DNA from: an uncultured Clostridia bacterium
Lineage (GTDB): Bacteria > Bacillota_A > Clostridia > Oscillospirales > Oscillospiraceae
Assembly: GCA_947307505.1 (NCBI GenBank)
Contig: CAMZJG010000039.1
Coordinates: 1-7,927, forward strand
DNA: 7,927 nt
Direction: 5' to 3'
Shown piece by piece: positions 5,730 to 7,927 of this stretch. How positions within the stretch are numbered: position 1 is the stretch's first letter; each line of letters starts with the position of its first letter. The position numbers and the translations under genes are program-made. The notes under the pieces are model-generated. The model did no database searches. It was not told the DNA's origin and was given only the letters and a program-made list of their open reading frames with translations.

Positions 5730-7927
5730 ATGAAAACTGGCAGAAAACTCTTGTCCCTCCTGCTGGTGCTGATCCTGGCGGTCTCGCTCATGAGCGGAGC
5801 CTTCCTGGTGAGCGCCGCAGAAGGCCCGTTCGAGGCGGACACTGCCCTCCAGAACGGCAGGGAGTACGTCATCGTCACCGAGTCCGACGGCAAGTATTTT
5901 GCTCTGAATAAGGGCGAGAGCGGTCTCGATGCAGTGGAAGTTACCGTCGCGGACGGGCAGATCGCTGATGCACCGGATACCGCTGTGTGGGTCGCCCACG
6001 TGGACGAGACCACCACAGTGGAAAGCCTGGCTAGTCCCGGCAGTTACATCTTTGCCGGTTCCGGCGGTTTCATGACATACACCGGCGGCCGTGCCTTCGA
6101 TTATGACGCAGAGACCCAGACCATAGCTCTCCATGGCGGCAAGTACTACATGACCTTTGACGGCGCAGCCTTTGATCAGGGCACTGAGGATCAGGCCTGC
6201 AAGGTCTCGATTTTCGGCCGCGGCGAGGTCGTCGTCGAAGAGGAAAAGGAAAAGGTCGTCTATCCCGAGCCCGAGACCATTGTCAAGGATGCCAAAAAGA
6301 ATGCGGACGGCTCCATCAACCTGGCCTTCACCTCCGACGTCCACTATGACGGCAAGAACCTGAATCTGAAGACCTGGCTGGAGGCCGCTGAAGCCGATGT
6401 GGGCTATATCGACAGCATGGGCTTCTGCGGTGACATGGGTTCCGCTTATGCCTCCTCCGCCGACGCTTTCTGGCAGTGGACCGGGGAGATCATGGACTAC
6501 ATGGACAGCCAGATCGCCGAGGGCAAGGTGGGCGACGCCGTTTACACCCACGGCAACCATGAATGGTTCCCCTCCGCCGGCGGAAACTATGCGGACAACT
6601 ACGATAAGTACGATGCCGCAAAGCGCCTGATGCAGGTAGGCGAGGCGGTCCGCACCGAAGACTACATCATCTACTGCTTCGGCAGCGGCGAAATCGCCAA
6701 GACCTACAGCTACGACTACGACGATGCGGATATCGCCGAGCTGGCGGAATACCTGAAGACCGCCCCCACCGATATCCCCATCTTCATCCTGACCCATTTC
6801 CCCATCCACTATTGGAACGCCGTTGATCCGACCTCCGGCCGTGCCGAAGAACGGTACATGAAGAATGCTGCCGCCCTTATCGACGTGCTGAATGCCCATG
6901 ACAACCTCGTGGTGCTGTGGGGCCACAACCACTCCAATTTTGACGACTTCTACTATGACCCCAAGTTCCCCGGGGATGAGATCGTCACCGGTCCCGAGGG
7001 CACAGCGGTAAAGCTCAACTTTACTTACCTGGCCGCAGGCTGCACCGCCGACACCGAGTACACCGGCCCCGAGGCCGGCAGCGCCGCCACTCTGAACAAG
7101 GGCCTGGTGGTCACCATCGGCGCCGACAAGAAGCTCTCCTACACGTACTATACCATCGATGGCGCGAAGATGGCCATGGAATCTCCCTGGCTGGTACGCT
7201 TCCGTGATGGCGTAAAGTATCAGTTCCTGGATACCCAGTACATTGCCGACGGCGGCACCGCGAAGCTCCCCGAGGTTCCGGTGTTCGACGGCTACGTGTT
7301 CACCGGCTGGTACTACTGGGATGACTGCACCGCCATCCCCTTCGACGAGAGCACGCCCATCAGCCAGAACCTGCTGGTCACCGCGGGCTTCCGCTATGAC
7401 ACGGGCCTGAGCACCGACAATGTTTATATCACCATCCAGTTGGCCGATGGCATTGCCGTAGGCAAATCCGGCGCCCCCATCCTAATGTATCCCGTGCCTT
7501 ACTATAAGGGCATCACCGGTGTGAAGGCCATTCAGGCTCTCCAGGATGCCGAGTGCGAAGATGCCACTACCGTCGCCTCCAAGGGCTACGGCTATGTGGG
7601 CGGCGTCTGGGGCCTTGATACGGAGAACACCTGGCTCATGGCCACCAACTCCTCCAACGGCTATGTTTCCGCTACCACCGCCCTAGAGGCCGGCAACTGC
7701 TATTACATCATCACATACGCCGATGAGGCCGACCGTCGCTCCGCCAGCTTCCTGAAGCCATTCGCTGCGGAGGCCGATGCGGGTGAGGCCGTCGCTTTCG
7801 AAGCTGCCTATTGGTACTTCAACGAGTCCAACAAGTATGAAGTCCGCGCCTTGGACGGGGACGTGTACGTCGGCAAGAGCCTGGATGGCCTGAAGGACAC
7901 CGGCGTGGACGCCGTGGACGGAGCCTT
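5730..7927 (+). CDS. Secreted calcineurin-like metallophosphoesterase with InlB-type repeat (3' end outside window)
   Basis: At least 732 residues are visible with no stop before the window end. Residues 1-31 form a classic signal peptide: MKTGRK, a long Leu/Val core and cleavage near VSAA/EG. Residues about 32-172 are an unrecognised beta-rich region, followed by an acidic linker (EEEKEK). The metallophosphoesterase domain spans about 195-470 with the full metal-ligand set: Asp203 and His205 (SDVH), Asp235 (GDMG), Asn276 and His277 (GNHE), His356 (THFP), His399 and His401 (GHNH). All ligands are present, so it should be active on an extracellular phosphoester; the substrate is unknown. Residues about 489-554 fit a Listeria-Bacteroides (InlB B) repeat with the typical 'FDGYVFTGWYYW'. 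Residues about 560-667 resemble DUF4430-like domains, a weaker call. A surface anchor may lie in the missing C-terminus. GGAG (5719-5722), seven bases upstream, supports the start. Arginine codons are mostly CGC/CGT, unlike the CGG-rich hydrolase. Confidence 0.9.
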   Translation, partial: MKTGRKLLSLLLVLILAVSLMSGAFLVSAAEGPFEADTALQNGREYVIVTESDGKYFALNKGESGLDAVEVTVADGQIADAPDTAVWVAHVDETTTVESLASPGSYIFAGSGGFMTYTGGRAFDYDAETQTIALHGGKYYMTFDGAAFDQGTEDQACKVSIFGRGEVVVEEEKEKVVYPEPETIVKDAKKNADGSINLAFTSDVHYDGKNLNLKTWLEAAEADVGYIDSMGFCGDMGSAYASSADAFWQWTGEIMDYMDSQIAEGKVGDAVYTHGNHEWFPSAGGNYADNYDKYDAAKRLMQVGEAVRTEDYIIYCFGSGEIAKTYSYDYDDADIAELAEYLKTAPTDIPIFILTHFPIHYWNAVDPTSGRAEERYMKNAAALIDVLNAHDNLVVLWGHNHSNFDDFYYDPKFPGDEIVTGPEGTAVKLNFTYLAAGCTADTEYTGPEAGSAATLNKGLVVTIGADKKLSYTYYTIDGAKMAMESPWLVRFRDGVKYQFLDTQYIADGGTAKLPEVPVFDGYVFTGWYYWDDCTAIPFDESTPISQNLLVTAGFRYDTGLSTDNVYITIQLADGIAVGKSGAPILMYPVPYYKGITGVKAIQALQDAECEDATTVASKGYGYVGGVWGLDTENTWLMATNSSNGYVSATTALEAGNCYYIITYADEADRRSASFLKPFAAEADAGEAVAFEAAYWYFNESNKYEVRALDGDVYVGKSLDGLKDTGVDAVDGA

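Noticed and set aside
5703..6932. A 409-codon open frame on the minus strand opposite the phosphoesterase
   Set aside because: It is antisense to a gene with complete catalytic motifs and a signal peptide, and its translation shows low-complexity Gly/Val/Asp composition without a ribosome site.

Overview
The window comes from a GC-rich, probably gut-dwelling, member of the Clostridia (Bacillota). An Oscillospirales-like host is my best guess. The reasons are Gram-positive style ribosome sites (AGGAG/GGGAG), good sigma-A promoters, a DUF3786 protein, a PreP-like M16C peptidase, a YqkD-type hydrolase, and a secreted protein with an InlB-type (Listeria-Bacteroides) repeat. Nothing points to a phage, transposon, CRISPR array, tRNA or rRNA.

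Layout. At 1-338 (+) is the C-terminal part of a DUF3786 protein cut by the window edge. At 392-1399 (+) is a membrane-anchored alpha/beta hydrolase of the YqkD type, 53 bases downstream and probably co-transcribed. A bidirectional intrinsic terminator (1416-1450) separates this pair from the convergent minus-strand M16C metallopeptidase (1478-4366). The peptidase has its own promoter (4432-4460). Upstream on the same strand is a six-helix membrane protein of unknown function (4476-5387, GTG start), with its own promoter at 5425-5453. Diverging from it is a large secreted calcineurin-like phosphoesterase (5730 to beyond the window end).

The divergent intergenic region (5388-5729) is the most interesting part. 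It holds one strong promoter in each direction. A GCCGGAA/TTCCGGC dyad spans the -35 box of the rightward promoter. The 160-base leader of the phosphoesterase can form an H-type pseudoknot, followed by a GC-rich hairpin with a T-tract. This looks like a transcriptional attenuator, an unrecognised riboswitch-like element, or a small RNA gene. I do not recognise it as any known RNA family.

The genes do not form one obvious pathway. Peptide degradation (M16C), a serine hydrolase and a secreted phosphoesterase suggest general housekeeping and extracellular nutrient handling. The phosphoesterase also differs in arginine codon use (CGC/CGT rather than CGG), which fits higher expression or a separate history.
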